DNA of 64,000 bases from Coccinella septempunctata. Lineage: Eukaryota > Arthropoda > Insecta > Coleoptera > Coccinellidae. Shown in pieces: positions 11,106 through 23,941 of this stretch. The DNA lies in NCBI RefSeq assembly GCF_907165205.1, contig NC_058189.1, positions 67,392,315-67,456,314 on the forward strand. The letters run 5' to 3'. Made by a program: the position numbers and the translations under genes. The notes beneath the pieces were generated by a model. That model did not search any database and was not told where the DNA came from. It saw only the letters and a list, made by a program, of their open reading frames with translations. Within the stretch, counting starts at the first letter, position 1. Every line of letters begins with the position of its first letter.

Positions 11106-11502
11106 TAGTCTATTCAAGAATGATTGACAGTAGGTCTTGAAAGTCCAGAAGCAGCTCAATATCTGGTCATAAAAGAGCTTCAATAATTTCTGTAGTTTTA
11201 AACAAAGAACTGGAATAAATAAATGTAACCTAGAAAAGCAGTTGAAAAGAAGAAATATTCAAATTCAGAGCATATTTATCTGCATTCAGAATTGATACAA
11301 TAATGTTTCCAATTTGAAGGAATGAATTAAGGACATAAATAGTAGTACAAAATTCAAATTATCGTGAGTCATTGGCTTAGTGCATAGATTCACATATAAC
11401 AGATTCCTGTTCTTTTACAATACCAACCTGAATTCCTGAACACAAAATCTTAATCTAATCTTCCATAGCCACTCGAGATGTCAATCATTCTTGAATGGAC
11501 TA
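11106..11502. mobile_element. MITE-D, 397 bp, with 25-bp inverted repeats
   Basis: The left end TAGTCTATTCAAGAATGATT and the inverse of the right end (TAGTCCATTCAAGAATGATT) match at all but one or two positions. A TA flanks each side, as expected for a Tc1/mariner-type insertion. The interior is non-coding. The DNA on either side (GTTTGTTTGTA / TGTTTGTATATCC) suggests insertion into another repeat. Confidence 0.85.
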
Positions 11503-12514
11503 TATGTTTGTATATCCATAACTATGGAACCAGTTGTCCGATTTTGATGGGAATTCCAAAAAAGCGATACGCCCCTGGTGTCAATTTTTGTATATAAAAA
11601 GTTAAAGCACTTTTGTTTGTTTACATCGAGGAACAGATTATATTTCGATGTTTCCATGAGAGTTTTAATAAAAAATATATATCTTGATCTGTTGAAAATA
11701 TCTTCATCTATCTCGTGACAATTTGCATCCTTTGAGAAAATCTTCGATTAAGACTTGTGAAGATGTCAGTTTTTTACTATTTTCCACGATGAAATAAACG
11801 TTTAGTCAATGTTTAAGGACATATGTATCTCGTCCTTTCAGCATGGTAAAGTTTTTGAACATTTCAAATTAGTTACGAAGAATAGAAGGTGAATTAACTA
11901 ACCTGGATATATAACCTCAAAATGAAAGGATTTATACAAAAAACAAATCTGTTCCCCCAGAGAGTACTTTTTCCACCTAGTAAGTTGATATACATATGAA
12001 TTTCGATAACATTAACACAAAATTCATTTAGAAAATCATTTCTGATTTCCAGTTCAACTTGGACAAGTTTTCTTAGCATCAATGTTGCAATTTTAGCCAT
12101 TGTATAAGATAGAGAAGGCAAGATATCATAGTTGTGGCTCTCAATATAATCAATATCCTTCTATTATGATCGTGTAAAGAGACAAGAAGTTCTGATTCAA
12201 AAAATATTGCTCTATTTTATCAGCTGATTCGGAACATAAGTAGTAGTAGAAATTGTTTTCATAAATACTAATACTTCATGACATTTATTCACCTAAAATT
12301 GATAATAATTAACACACTTGGATCCAGTTTTGACAAACAATCTTCGAAATTGAGAAAAAACAACTATAAACTGAGAAATACCCTCAAAAATTGACAATGA
12401 CTGTATTAACTTTCTACTTGGAACTGTCAAAACCATGTCGCTGCAATCTACTTTTGAATTCCGAATAATAAATAGAATTTATCACAGGAAGTTTTCGGGT
12501 AAAATTCATTCCTT
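11503..12514. other. No gene recognised; intronic if the apterous gene is intact
   Basis: AT-rich sequence. The first 150 bases look like a dispersed insect repeat (GGAACCAGTTGTCCGATTTT). A 75-codon open frame on the minus strand at 11894-12121 has no recognisable features. Confidence 0.5.
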
Positions 12515-12516
12515 TA

Positions 12517-13185
12517 CAGGATGAGTCTTCGACTCGTAGAAATCTTAGAAGTTTCTTGATGTCAAAAGAAACACTTCTTTTCTTAATAATTTTTTCCGAT
12601 TTGGCCCTGATAAAAATGTATAGCCATTTTAAGTTTTCATAACGAGCTGTACCATCCCTGGAAAAACAAAATTACCTTCAGAATAACTAGCTTAATCTTT
12701 TACACTTCTGTGGATCTTTTAAACAGAGTTGAGTTCAGCCAGAGAATCCCAAAATTTCACAGATAATTTTAAATTTTTGAATATCAAATTAGTGGAAAAC
12801 GCCGCATTACACGAGAAAACAATACTTTACAGAACGTTCAAATATTCATCAGATAGCGTTCAAATTGGTTTCAAGAGTTGTGTTCTTTGAAGTTTCGGTA
12901 TTTTTATGGTCCGTGATGGTCATAATGAGAAATCTGGAAGACGTGGGTGATATCTTGTGTTCCAAAAAGATTCATCAAATGAAAGACAAACTTTACGCCA
13001 AAGCTCATTTCATTCTATAAAACCATTTGTGAGATAGAACTAAAAATAACATTTTTTATGGTTTTTCAACAGCCTGTAACTTTTAAACTGAGCCGATTCG
13101 GAAGAAATGGTAAAGGAAGAAAGTGTTCCTTTTTACCTTAAGAATCTACTGTTGAAATATTTGTACGAGTCAAAGACTCGCCCTG
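12517..13185 (-). mobile_element. MITE-A, full copy, 669 bp
   Basis: Ends are CAGGATGAGTCTTCGACTCG and the inverse of GAGTCAAAGACTCGCCCTG, each flanked by TA. The interior matches the copy at 18175-18848 in the opposite orientation throughout. There is no coding capacity. Fragments of the same family lie at 20687, 27133 and 44306. Confidence 0.88.
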
Positions 13186-13392
13186 TATAATGAAGGATGA
13201 CGAGAAATATCGATTTTTTTCTTGATAAGTCATATATGAAGCTTATTTGGGGCTTTTATAGGCTTATAGTGAACTATAAGAGAAAGATTGCATTTTTTAC
13301 ATATAGGCTTGTTGATTTTATGCTCAGTATCTTTCTTGAAGTATTCTAATGACGTCTGAACTAGCGTTTCACTATGAAATATTGCCTACCTA

Positions 13393-14310
13393 GAGTCATT
13401 CGGGATAACTGAGCACAGTGGGTAAGTGTGCGCAGTGCGTATATCTCGACTATGCAATGTAGTGGGTTCATTTGGGTGAAGCAAGGGCGCAGAATCGCCA
13501 AATTAGTTTTTCATAGGAGTGCGCCGTGCGACGTTTCGTTAACTTTTTATTTGCAATCAATCAAATTCACTAGTTTTCTTGTTACTTTTCAGCATCTCTG
13601 CAAATTCTGCCAGGTCCAAGTATCGAGTCCGACAGTGTTAAACAATATTTTATTCGATCATGGACATATTAATCTAAATATATGATTAAAAATTTTAGGT
13701 TCTCTTAGCTGCTCAACTCTTTAAGAACATCAATTCAAATTTTGGCTTACTGGGGAAAGTATGCGCGGGTAAGTGTGCGCAGAGATTCATTATATGGGCA
13801 TTAGTTCAGTGAGGAATAAATTATGACATTGTTGATTTTCTTGGTTGAGACTCGATCAATATTGTCCTATTTTTTCGGAAAAATATAAAGAGCCACCAAC
13901 AGGGGAATGTATCAAGTGTTGTGTTCACCAAGAATTGTGGCACGAACAATAATGCAGTGCTTATAAAAAGGCGCTTCTGTATTGACAATAAACAGCATTT
14001 CTCTAATATTGTAACATTTTGATGACATTATTTTCTAATTTTTTTTGATCGTGTGGTTCACTAAGCACTGCGTTCACTTACCCCGTAAGGGTGCGCACAC
14101 TTACTCGTAATACGGGGCATGTGAACGACTTTCACCATTAAATTTCTTTTCGCGGAAAGAAAACATTTTTGATTTGTTGTCTTTTTGATGTTTTTTTATA
14201 GATTAGAAAATTCTCTATCCTATGAATATGTTTTAATTTTCCTAGCTTCAACATTTGAAACAGGGTATGGCTTGAAAGGCAAAAGTGCGCACAGTTGCCC
14301 CGAATGACTC
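13393..14310. mobile_element. MITE-C, copy 1, 918 bp
   Basis: Perfect-looking ends GAGTCATTCGGG... and ...CCCCGAATGACTC lie between TA dinucleotides. The same element recurs at 61276-62206. A motif GGTAAGTGTGCGCA occurs near both ends and inside, in both orientations, giving several short palindromes. The 85-codon open frame at 13428-13685 is not preserved well in the second copy and is probably not a gene. Confidence 0.9.
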
Positions 14311-14312
14311 TA

Positions 14313-15636
14313 TATCTTGGAAAAAAAAATTGTATTATGGTTCTGATTTTGATCCTATCTCCACGTGCGATGTTGTAGTTACAAGATCAAGAATGAATCA
14401 GTTAATTATCTCGAATTCTCTCTAAGAAATCCCGTTGAAAAGTTGTCTCCCCCTGCCTGTCCCCAGCCAAAATCCCCGTCGGTTCTCGGATTTCGGTCCG
14501 TTAAATCCACCACACCTACCACTTCCGAAAATAGTCAATCTTAAACGAAATCCGATATCCCACAACGCCCACGGTGCGGTCTGCGGTGAACCATTTGACC
14601 ATTATGCATCTTGAGAAAACGGTAACAAGAAAGTAGTCAGCGGCCGTGTACGCTCACCGTTGTTCCTTTCTCCCCCTACTATATACGTTGTGCAGCCACC
14701 CCTGGCCGCGCTTTCGGAGGGTTTCTGCGGCTGTTTAGGAATCCGCAGGGGGTCCACGATCACCCGTGGATAGCGCGCACAATAATACCCCTATAGGTTG
14801 TTTTTTATCCATTGTTCGGTAAGAGTAACATTTATGCGGCGCTGTATATGTTATACGTCGTGTATTATTTTCGTTTTGTGTTTCTTTTCTACGGTTCCAT
14901 TGTGTTTTTTGCGGCCACTATGCGAAATATCGGACATGTATTCTATTTTACGCTTTGTTGGGTCGTTCCACCCTTCCTGAGGGTGAGAAAACGGGATCTG
15001 TACCGTTGGGTTGTAGACGGGATGGTTTTCTGAAAATGTTCCAGCTTAACGAACTTGTTCTTTATAAATAATGTACTTTAACTTTTTGAGATGCTGCATG
15101 GCTGAGAAACAAAGCTTTCAGACTTCAATCTGTAAAGTTTCTCGAATGTTTGTGAAAGAAATAACAGAAACATTGTGACTGAAATGTGTCAGTCATCCCC
15201 TTCCACTAATGTTTCGACCATGATCCATATATTTCTTCTGGTGGGATTGAAAAATGAGAGAACGTCATTTTAAAAGACGATAAAGTTGAAATTCATAAAA
15301 CCACTGCTGCGTGGTAGCAAAGGAACAGGACTTGAAAAATTTTTCATCGCCCCCTCATAGCTTTTGTCCCAGAAAGTGTACACAATGCGAATTCTTTATC
15401 GCTGAAGTTTTGGACTTATTTCATAACCTTTGTCCTTAGTTTGTGCACTCCTAAGCACCGAAGTGATCGACTGGCTAGGTGCAGAGAGAAGTGAGAAGGG
15501 TGAAAGACGAGATCCTCATCGTGGAGTTTCAATACTTTCTCAATTTTTCTGTTTTTTTCCTACAGTTGCATTATTTCCCTTAGTTTTGATCGATTACTAA
15601 CCTGATCAAACAATTTCTGTAGAAAATTCATTAACT
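14313..15636. other. No gene recognised; GC-rich block at 14440-14780
   Basis: About 340 bases (14440-14780) are GC-rich and apparently single-copy, a candidate non-coding functional block. The short plus-strand frames at 14798-15033 are rich in Phe and Cys and look like chance. Around 15445-15590 a stretch (AGTGATCGACTGGCT) resembles 60925-61040, so a worn dispersed repeat is present. Confidence 0.5.
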
Positions 15637-16862
15637 ATACTTCATTCCCATTTAATTTAGCAGTCGGTTGGCCATGAAATAATTTTCACAAGTTTATGTA
15701 ACTACAACGGTGTAAGGTTGGCATGAAATGTCGTAAATGTCATAAAGCCGTTGCCACAACTAATATCAATTTTATAACGAAATTGCCGAAAGTGATTTAA
15801 AAAGGAGACAGGGTTTCAGGAAGTGCTATTTAGAATTCAGGTCCGCTCATTCAAATAGTTATACCCTGATGTTCAAAAATCCACAATACGTCAGACGGTA
15901 GCGAACATGTTCAATGTAAGAGAATTTATATAATGTCTCATCTGAATCCAAACGACTTGTATTTCAACTGAATATTTCCAAAATCAGAAAGATTGTGAAT
16001 GAAGAGGATGACCAAGAATTTCCTTCTATTGGGAGACCCAAAAAAGTGGTAACATTTGAGAATTTTATGTTTGAGTGAATTGATGCGACAAGTTCACTAC
16101 AGGATTTTCGATTAATGTCATCGTAGAATAAGTTCCCGAAAATTGATTTCTCTATTTTTCATTTGACTTGTCCTATACATTGTAAATGTCTTAAGGTACT
16201 AATGAATACCTAATTATTATTATTTTATCAATGTATTAAGATGAACAGTCACAAATACGCGCCAGTTGCCCTGTTAATTGTTTATTCAAGTGAAATTTTT
16301 GTTCAAAGCTGAAGTTCATCTTGACTTGAAACTTCCTTTAATTCCTTTTAGTTATATTGATGCAAGATGAGTTTTGTTGAAGAATTTAACATTCTTGTAA
16401 TTATCTGTTAATTACTTCGAGAGATACCCATTCCCAACCACTACATCATATGCATTTCATCTTCGGGTTAATATTTTTGAAATCTACAACTGATGTAACG
16501 TATTCAAACTTTAGCCAAAGAAGATAACGAACATTAACACTCCTCAAGCTAGTGCAAATTATGATATTATACTGATCTCTTGTATTCTCCATTCTCCATG
16601 CAATTAACTGGATTTGGTAAGCCTTCAATCAGTTTGTATAAACTTCAATTATGTTCGTCACATATTTTCCGAAGAGATTCGACATTGTGATAAAATACGT
16701 AATAACAGAAACTTTTACGTAGAACGGGCAACATAGCGTTGATTTAAAACCCAAAAATGTTTTGACAAGCTTCATAACCCCACATTTTCGTACTATACAG
16801 AATGGATTGTGTCAAATTTCCATGGCCAACCGAGTGCTAAAATAAAAGTGAATGGAGTGTAT
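15637..16862 (+). mobile_element. Family-2 inverted-repeat element, full copy
   Basis: Both terminal repeats are present: the left end reads ATACTTCATTCC...GCAGTCGGTTGGCCATG, and the right end is its inverse, CATGGCCAACCGAGTGCTAA...GAATGGAGTGTAT. The length is about 1.2 kb. All reading frames are interrupted, so it is non-autonomous. The 34.7-kb copy is collinear with it over its whole length. Confidence 0.92.
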
Positions 16863-17651
16863 GTCAACATTGATTGCATCATAGATTGTCAATTTTGTGT
16901 TTCCCATCAATTTATAATGATTTCGAAAAATTACCAGATAATTTGTGCCCGCTCTTTAATAAACTGATAACAGGAAGTGATTCCCACTCAATCGTGGTGA
17001 AGCAATTCCTCCAACATCGCATTTTCCTCGAATAAGGAACGTAATATCGAGCCAGATCGCTGATTTCGATTGACAGGCTGCCCACAATGTGCGGTTAAGT
17101 TGAAAAGTTATGCGTTCCACTATGCAAATTCGCCTTTATTTACGACATCGTACAACTGGAATGTGTCAATGAGTATTTGCACTAAATTAGATACCGAACG
17201 ACTTCATATTCTCGACGGACAAGTTACGAGTCGATTTTACCTACTGAGCGCATGAAACGCTTAATAACTTTTGTGCGATTTCCGATGCCTTTTGTTTCGC
17301 AATCAGGACTGGATTCCACCCCAGGATTAACAAGAATTCTTCCTTCTAAAATTGAATTACGACCACCTTTATATTATTTTTCAACTATTTCTCCTTTTTG
17401 ACTAAGCTTTAAATGAATAATCCTTGCCATATTTATGCTTACTCGAAAACAGGAAAACGTTTAACAATCGTTTTCTTGTTATGATTTTTCAAATTATCCA
17501 GGTTCACTAATTATAGGCTTCGGTTGTTCATTGTATAGAGTACCAATGCAAATATTTATTTGTTCACTATTTGGAGTAGTTCATTATAAGCATTGTTCAC
17601 TATTTCGAGAGTCTACTGTATATTTTTCTTCATAGATTTGACCTGTACATA
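16863..17651. other. No gene recognised
   Basis: Mostly single-copy AT-rich sequence. A 61-codon plus-strand frame at 17070-17255 has no recognisable domain. Confidence 0.5.
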
Positions 17652-18173
17652 CAAGGTGTCCGAAACTAGTTAATCAAACGTCACACCATTATAGAGTATA
17701 TCAAATACAATCGAATGACACCAGCATTAGTTCAGCGAAAATGTACCGTTTCTGAAAAAAACCTAACCTAAAGTTGCCGATTTTCGAACCATTTTTTTCA
17801 ATCACAAGGCCAATTTGTGATTAACGATAGCGTTTTTCTTCCATATTATCACCCCTATAGAGGGGGTTCATTCTGAGTAATAAAAATCATGTAGAAGAAA
17901 CAATTGTTTTAATATACATTTATTTAGGTTATCGAGTAACTACAAAAAATAATTTCAATTAGGGGAGATAAAACAATAATCTTAGTTCAATATAATTCAA
18001 AATCGATATCCTTTTTCACAAACTGTTCGAAAATCGGCAACTTTAGGTATTTTAATAAAATTCTGATTATTTTGGAAACGGTACATTTTCGTTGAACTAA
18101 TGTTGGTGTCATTCGATATTTGGTCTACTCTATCGTAGTGTGACGTTTGATTCACTAGTTTTGGGACACCCTG
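17652..18173. mobile_element. MITE-B, about 520 bp
   Basis: Left end CAAGGTGTCCGAAACTAGT matches the inverse of the right end (CAGGGTGTCCCAAAACTAGT). The arms stay complementary for more than 100 bases, including a GAAAATGTACCGTTTC block and an AAAGTTGCCGATTTTCGAAC block. It abuts MITE-A copy 2 directly. Confidence 0.85.
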
Positions 18174-18174
18174 T

Positions 18175-18848
18175 CCCGAGTGAGTTTTTGACGCGTACAA
18201 ATATTTCAACAGCAGTTTCATGGGGTCGAAAGAAACACTTTTCCCTTACCATTATTTTAGAATCGGCTCGGTTTAAAAATACAGGATGTTAAAAAAAATG
18301 ATATTTTTAGTTCTATCTCACAAACGTTTTTATCGAATGAAATGAATTTCAGAATATAGTTTTTCATTTATTTGATGAATCTTTTTCGAACACAAGATAT
18401 CACCCACGTCTTTCAGTTTTCTCATTATGACCATTAGGTACGTACCACAAAAATACCAGAAATTCAAAGAACGCAAAACTTGAAACTAAGTTGGATGCTA
18501 TCCAATGAATATTTGTAAAAGTATTTCTCATATTTTTTCGTATAATGCGTCGTTTTCGAGTATTTTGATGTTCAAAAATTGAAAAGTATCTGTGAAATAT
18601 TTAAAATTGTTAACTTTGGCTGAACAACTCTGTTTGAAAGATCCACAGATGTGTAGTGTCAAAGATTCAGCTAGTTATTCTGAAGGGGATTTTGTTTTTT
18701 CAGAGGTGGCACAGCTCATTATGAAAACTCAAAATGGCTTTATGTTTTTATCAGTGCCGATTCGGAAAAAATGGCATAGAAAAAAGTGTTTCTTTTGACC
18801 TCAAGAATATAATGCAGAAATAACTGTACGAGTCAAAGATTCACCCTG
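18175..18848 (+). mobile_element. MITE-A, full copy 2
   Basis: It is the reverse complement of 12517-13185. It starts CCCGAGTGAGTTTTTGACGC and ends GAGTCAAAGATTCACCCTG followed by TA. The left end has lost its TA and touches MITE-B, which also ends in CACCCTG. One element probably inserted into the terminus of the other. Confidence 0.87.
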
Positions 18849-20686
18849 TATACTTTTCTTGAGGTCGAAAGAGATGTAAGATGCAGTCATTTTGAGCTAT
18901 GCCATCTCTGGATTGATTTCGAATATTTATTTAGAAAGTGAAAGTGGAACAAATTGTTGTATGCTTTGAAAACATTTCGTGGGGGTGTATTTTTGTATTT
19001 TACTTGAAAATTATCTGCAGACTTATTTCCGCTAACCAAAGATTCCAGAAATCAGTCTGCACTTTTGACATGCACGTAAAAAATATAAAAAATTAGACAG
19101 CAAAATTGTTTTTACGGAATATGTGTTATCATGTTTCAAAGTTTTATCCATCAAATTCTGAATTTCACCTTGCAGCCATCAGATAGCATCAGGCCGACCC
19201 TGCTCGAATTAAAGGACCCGGGCCTGCCGAGAATCTATTTCTATGCTAACTATCTGGGGTTTTTGTGCTCATTTCCATATTAATTCGAAATTATATCGAG
19301 CAGAGCGATCGGGGTAATCGGAAACGTTTAGCAGTAAATTATTCGGATACAATTTTACTGCTCGCTCTGATAATTTACAATGGAATCACATTTGAATATA
19401 TTCAAAGTGCTGGCCGGCTTCGAACAAAAACGCCTGTTGCCGTTCCTTCGTTCATCTGATAGGGAAGTGATGAAAATACTGGAAAAATAATGGGTATTTG
19501 GGAATCAGTCCAATGAAACGTTCTTCTCGTAGAATATTCTCTGTGAAAGCAGTGCCCACTCTTCTTCGACAAGAACCAGCCAGCTAGTAGGATTAATCAC
19601 ATATTGTCCTATAAGAGCCACACAGAATATACAAGAACGTTCGTTTATAGATTTGGTATTGGATTAACATCAATTCCAACGAATTGAAAAATCCTAAAAG
19701 TGTCACTCTGCCCCAATTGTCCTTCAAGATTCTTGGAGGTTTACCCAAGAAATCACAATCAAAAGATGTCTGCCTACAATTCAACGTCATCACCCTGTAG
19801 TGCTGAGTATAAACACTCAACTTCGTAGTATAATTCCATAATCGTCATTCATTAAAATCATATCGATTTCCACGATTTAAATTCATTGAAGCACTCATAA
19901 AACTCAACGATACAACCGGGCCGTTACCAAAGATCGATCATATACGAAGGGCCATTCAGAATAATCGCATTTATGATTCGATTATGTCATTATGTTCCGC
20001 TATCCGTGTAACAGAATACGTTGAAACGATCCACACTCGACCCCCGTTGTTTTCGTTTCGCCGGCAGTCTGCTACAACATATTTTCCAAACAAACACGAC
20101 CAAGGCACAAACATAACAATTTTCCTTTCAATAATACCCACATATTTAGTTGTCATCCCCGGTACCGGCAACGCGGGCCTTTATGCGAAATCACCGGGCC
20201 TGAAAAGTGGTGGTTGAATTAACAAGGGGGTTAGTATGGCATCCTGACCTGAGTCAATGGAATCATTTTATCGAGGATGCTTTACCCGAATAAATGTCAA
20301 ATATGTTATTGTGCCAAACGTTGATCCCGTCGTCGTGCTTGGATGGGTCGTAAAGGAGGTTTAGCTTTTGTTCTCGCGGTTGAAAATGGAGCGAAATATA
20401 CTCTTGTACCTTTGGATCCGCTGACAGGCAACTCAATCAAATAAACATTTCAATCGTGCGTTCTTACGACACGAATTGAATTAAAAGGAATTTTCTGATA
20501 GGTCAGATTAGAGTTAATCTGCTCTGATGAAGCCTAATAAGCCCGAAACAATAGTCCTAAGCTTCTTCAATGCTCTTTGGAATTATCTTTCTGTTAAGTT
20601 TCCTGAATAGTGGGGTAGTACTCCGGTTTGAACCTAATTTTTGTTGATATTTACATCGACCAGTGCATATTATGGAACTGAACATA
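18849..20686. other. No gene recognised
   Basis: Mixed AT-rich sequence with GC-richer patches at 19180-19250 and 20020-20220. Opposed open frames at 19971-20217 are shadows of one CpG-containing patch. At 20523 there is a hammerhead-like core without a good stem II (see rejected items). Confidence 0.5.
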
Positions 20687-20755
20687 CAAGGTGAGTCTCT
20701 GACTCGTATAAATACTTTAGCAGTAGATTCTTGAGGTCGAAAGAAACACTTTAAA
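20687..20755 (+). mobile_element. MITE-A fragment (left end)
   Basis: TA then CAAGGTGAGTCTCTGACTCG, followed by the AGCAGTAGATTCTTGAGGTC block typical of the family. The rest of the element is missing. Confidence 0.8.
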
Positions 20756-22403
20756 GTTAGATTTCATGGGAATCAGATGAAAAAACGGTATGGGAAACCG
20801 ATCATGTTCGAAAACATAAAAAAATTGTAATAGTGCTCCCAACTAAAACTATGAATTTTAACCTGTCCAATACGGAATTACCCAAAGCTGATTTCTGATA
20901 AGATCAAAGGATATCGCTGTCAGCACTTCGAATTTTTCCTATGATGTGACTCGACCGAGAGTCATTCGGTGAACGTACAACATAAAACTCGAGCTAAATT
21001 TACTTTAACGTATCATAAACTCTGCCTCGTAAATTTTATGACCCACTGAATTATGTTTAATTGTGGTAGACTTGAGTCCACGTGACATGACCACAAGCGA
21101 TCTGGACAAGTTACCTTACGACAAAAAAGGTTTGAAATGTGGAAAACACTAATGTTATTCATACTATTACATATCATTCATCTTAGATTGTTACTCTTTA
21201 TATAAGGACTACTGAATGTCGTTCGTTATTTGAAAATATCTCGATGTATCTCGTCTTGTTTCCGTTTAGACGTTAGTTTCAAATTATTGGAAATGAAGAA
21301 TCCATCATTATCTTCAGCCTGAACAAGACTTGATGAACTTTGATTAATCGAAATTGTGCAACTTTTCAAGACTGTGATGCTGAGTTGAGATCTACAGCCT
21401 CTTCACCAAAACTACTGCGTCGTTAAAAACTTTTTCAGCGTGTTAACGAATTTTATTTGATCGCCTTCGTATAGCCCACTCAATTATCAACGCCATCATC
21501 CACAGTTAAGTTTTTTTTCTCTCCCTAACATAAGAGACATATGGCAGATCCTGAATTCGTAGAAGCAGCGAAAAAATTACGATTTGGCTGTTTTTATTGT
21601 GCACTTAATCCAGATTTCATGGGATCATTCAATGAAGGGAAATTCCGAGAAATACACATGAGCAGGAAAAGAATTGACTGTATTGGATTGTTGGCGTTAA
21701 AATGCTCAACCCTTTTCAGTAGGAACATTGAAGAAATGCTTATCAGGAGAGAAAAGAAAGTTTTAAATTGGTTATATAAGTGATTCGTCATATTGGTGTT
21801 AGTGAACACAACTGAAGAAATAGATTTTCTGTTAAGTATCCGCATCAAGGAACTGAATTGGCCAGAGTTTTTTTCCATATATCAAAGCGAAGGTTACGAA
21901 TCGCATAAATCATATCCACAGATAGTTCGCTTCACGAAATAGAAAATCTATTAATCAAACTTATTAAACGAAAACAAATAGAGAGATTTATATCTCAGCA
22001 TCTCGTGGAGAGGCATAAACCGTTGAAAGAATGATCGATACTACCATTTCTGGTCTTTTCTAAGCAGGGTCTTCGAAGTGGCAGTGGCGTAGCCGTTCTT
22101 TATACCCAGCCACGAAAACCCAAATTGGGTTGGGTGTGGAATGTATAAGGTAACTGCATCGTAGGAAACTGAACCATTTTGTTCACCATTCATGATATCA
22201 TTTTTTATTTCTTTCAAATATTACTTTCAACTATTTAGATTATTTTGTTTTGGGGGATATCACTTCTGGATTCTTTTTTTTTCTTTTTCCATCCATAATG
22301 TAAAGCCTCTTGTGTTTTGTGTGAAAATCACCTGTGTGTATTCCTAAGTTGATGAAATAAAAATAAATATATGAATCAGCAACTGCCACTAAAAATATTT
22401 ATA
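20756..22403. other. No gene recognised
   Basis: AT-rich sequence. Overlapping 80- and 94-codon frames on opposite strands at 21541-21878 show no known motif and differ little from random expectation. Confidence 0.5.
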
Positions 22404-23300
22404 CAGGGTGTCCGCGCCATGGGCAGCGGTCTATTACTGTATTTCTATTAACTTTACAAAAAAGAGTTTCAAATAAAACTTTCCTCTTTTTCACCAAAAT
22501 TATTTAAAACTATACAAAGTGTTTCGTTTCTTTTGCACAGCTATCAACTTCGTTATTTTAAATGGAACACTCTATACATTTTTACATTTTTGAATTTCGT
22601 GTTAAATTTGAATATGAGTTAGATAACACAACTATGTCTGAATTCTGAACGGTTTTCGAAATATTTTATTAATATTTTGACAGTTTTTACATAAAGGACT
22701 GAAGCTCTGTCCCTATTCTATATAATTGATTCAAATTTGAGATGTGTTTAGTCAATAACTGAACCACTTGAAATTTTCTTTGTAAATAACCATATTATAT
22801 ACAGGGTGCACGAAAATGTAGATCCATTATCAAAACAGAAATTCATCAAATTCATTTTTTTAAATGACAACCCATTTTTTTTTCTATTCATTATATAAAC
22901 ATTTTTTTGTTCGCTTTTAGTCGTTTTGAATGATGAATAGAAAAAATATGGGTTGTCATTCAAAAAAAAGAAGATTTTGATGAATTTCTATTTAGATAAT
23001 GGATCTACGTTTTCGTGGATCCTGTTTATAATATATTTATTTAAAAAGAAAATTTTTAGTGTATTTTTTATTGATTAGACACAGTCCAAATTTGAATTAA
23101 TTATATAGAATAGGGACGGAGCCATAGTCCTTTATGTGAGTACCTCAAACTGTCAAACTATTAATAAAAAGTCAAATTTCTCGAAAACTGTTGAGAATTT
23201 AGACAATGTTGTGTCATTAAACTCATATTAAAATTTAACAAGGAATTCAAAAATGTGAAAATATATAGGGTGTTCCTTTTAAAATAACGAAGTTGATAAC
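22404..23300. repeat. Foldback element interrupted by a MITE
   Basis: After a TA, the left arm opens CAGGGTGTCCGCGCCATGGG and runs to about 22760. The right arm, about 23045-23300, is its inverse (shared blocks include TATAGAATAGGGAC and AACTTCGTTATTTTAAA). The centre is occupied by the small MITE at 22802-23024. The outer right end is indistinct. Non-coding. Confidence 0.8.
22802..23024. mobile_element. Palindromic MITE nested in the foldback
   Basis: Starts CAGGGTGCACGAAAATGTAG after a TA and ends with the inverse CTACGTTTTCGTGGATCCTG. The arms are about 85 bases each, with a short unpaired centre around 22885-22935. Confidence 0.85.
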
Positions 23301-23890
23301 TGTGCAGAAGAAAGTGCAAAGGTTTTCGTCGTGTATGTTGTTTAAAATAGGTGCCCAATCATTAGCGCCGCCACTGAGGGGCATATGTTACATATTATGA
23401 CCATCGTGTCCTGCCCTGCGGGAGATCGGCATTATTCTCTCCACAAATCAAACTTCGGTACGAGTGTGTATAACTTGTATAATAGTGTGTGTTTTCCTTT
23501 GTGGAGCGGACCACTCCCGGGGAGAAGAAACGGGGCGAAAAATTTCACACACCGGGGGAGGCCGCGGGATCAATGGATTAGAAGGTTTGGCGGCGGACGC
23601 GGAGGATGTAGAGGTTGACTTCCGGGAGCCGAGGTTTTGATATTCTAATCTGAGGAAGGGCGGACCCCGTAGGACTCTTCTCTCTACCTTTTGACGCGAC
23701 ACGTAACGTAAGCTTCCGCAGGGTTCCGTGTTTGGGCCGCCTTTCTTTTCGGAAACGGCTAGGTTGGGGTCCTGAGGAGTTGCTGTTTCTGATGGGGGAC
23801 CTATATTATGGAAAAACACTACTTATATTTGATAAGAATGGTCTTTTGGACTTGAGAGGGGTTTTTTACACCGAGACGTATCGATCTTTT
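23301..23890. other. GC-rich single-copy block, function unknown
   Basis: Positions 23450-23850 are GC- and CpG-rich against an AT-rich background. Several overlapping open frames exist on both strands, but none shows a domain or a credible start. I read it as non-coding with unknown role. Confidence 0.4.
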
Positions 23891-23941
23891 GTACAGGGTG
23901 GGCAAAATTCGTTGTCTACTGAGGGGATCTCGAGAACTATA

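Noticed and set aside
20523..20560. Hammerhead-like core: CTGATGA, 14 bases, then CGAAAC and a GTC
   Set aside because: The 14 bases between the boxes (AGCCTAATAAGCCC) form a direct repeat, not a stem, and no stem I pairing is visible across GTC. It is either a very decayed member or coincidence.
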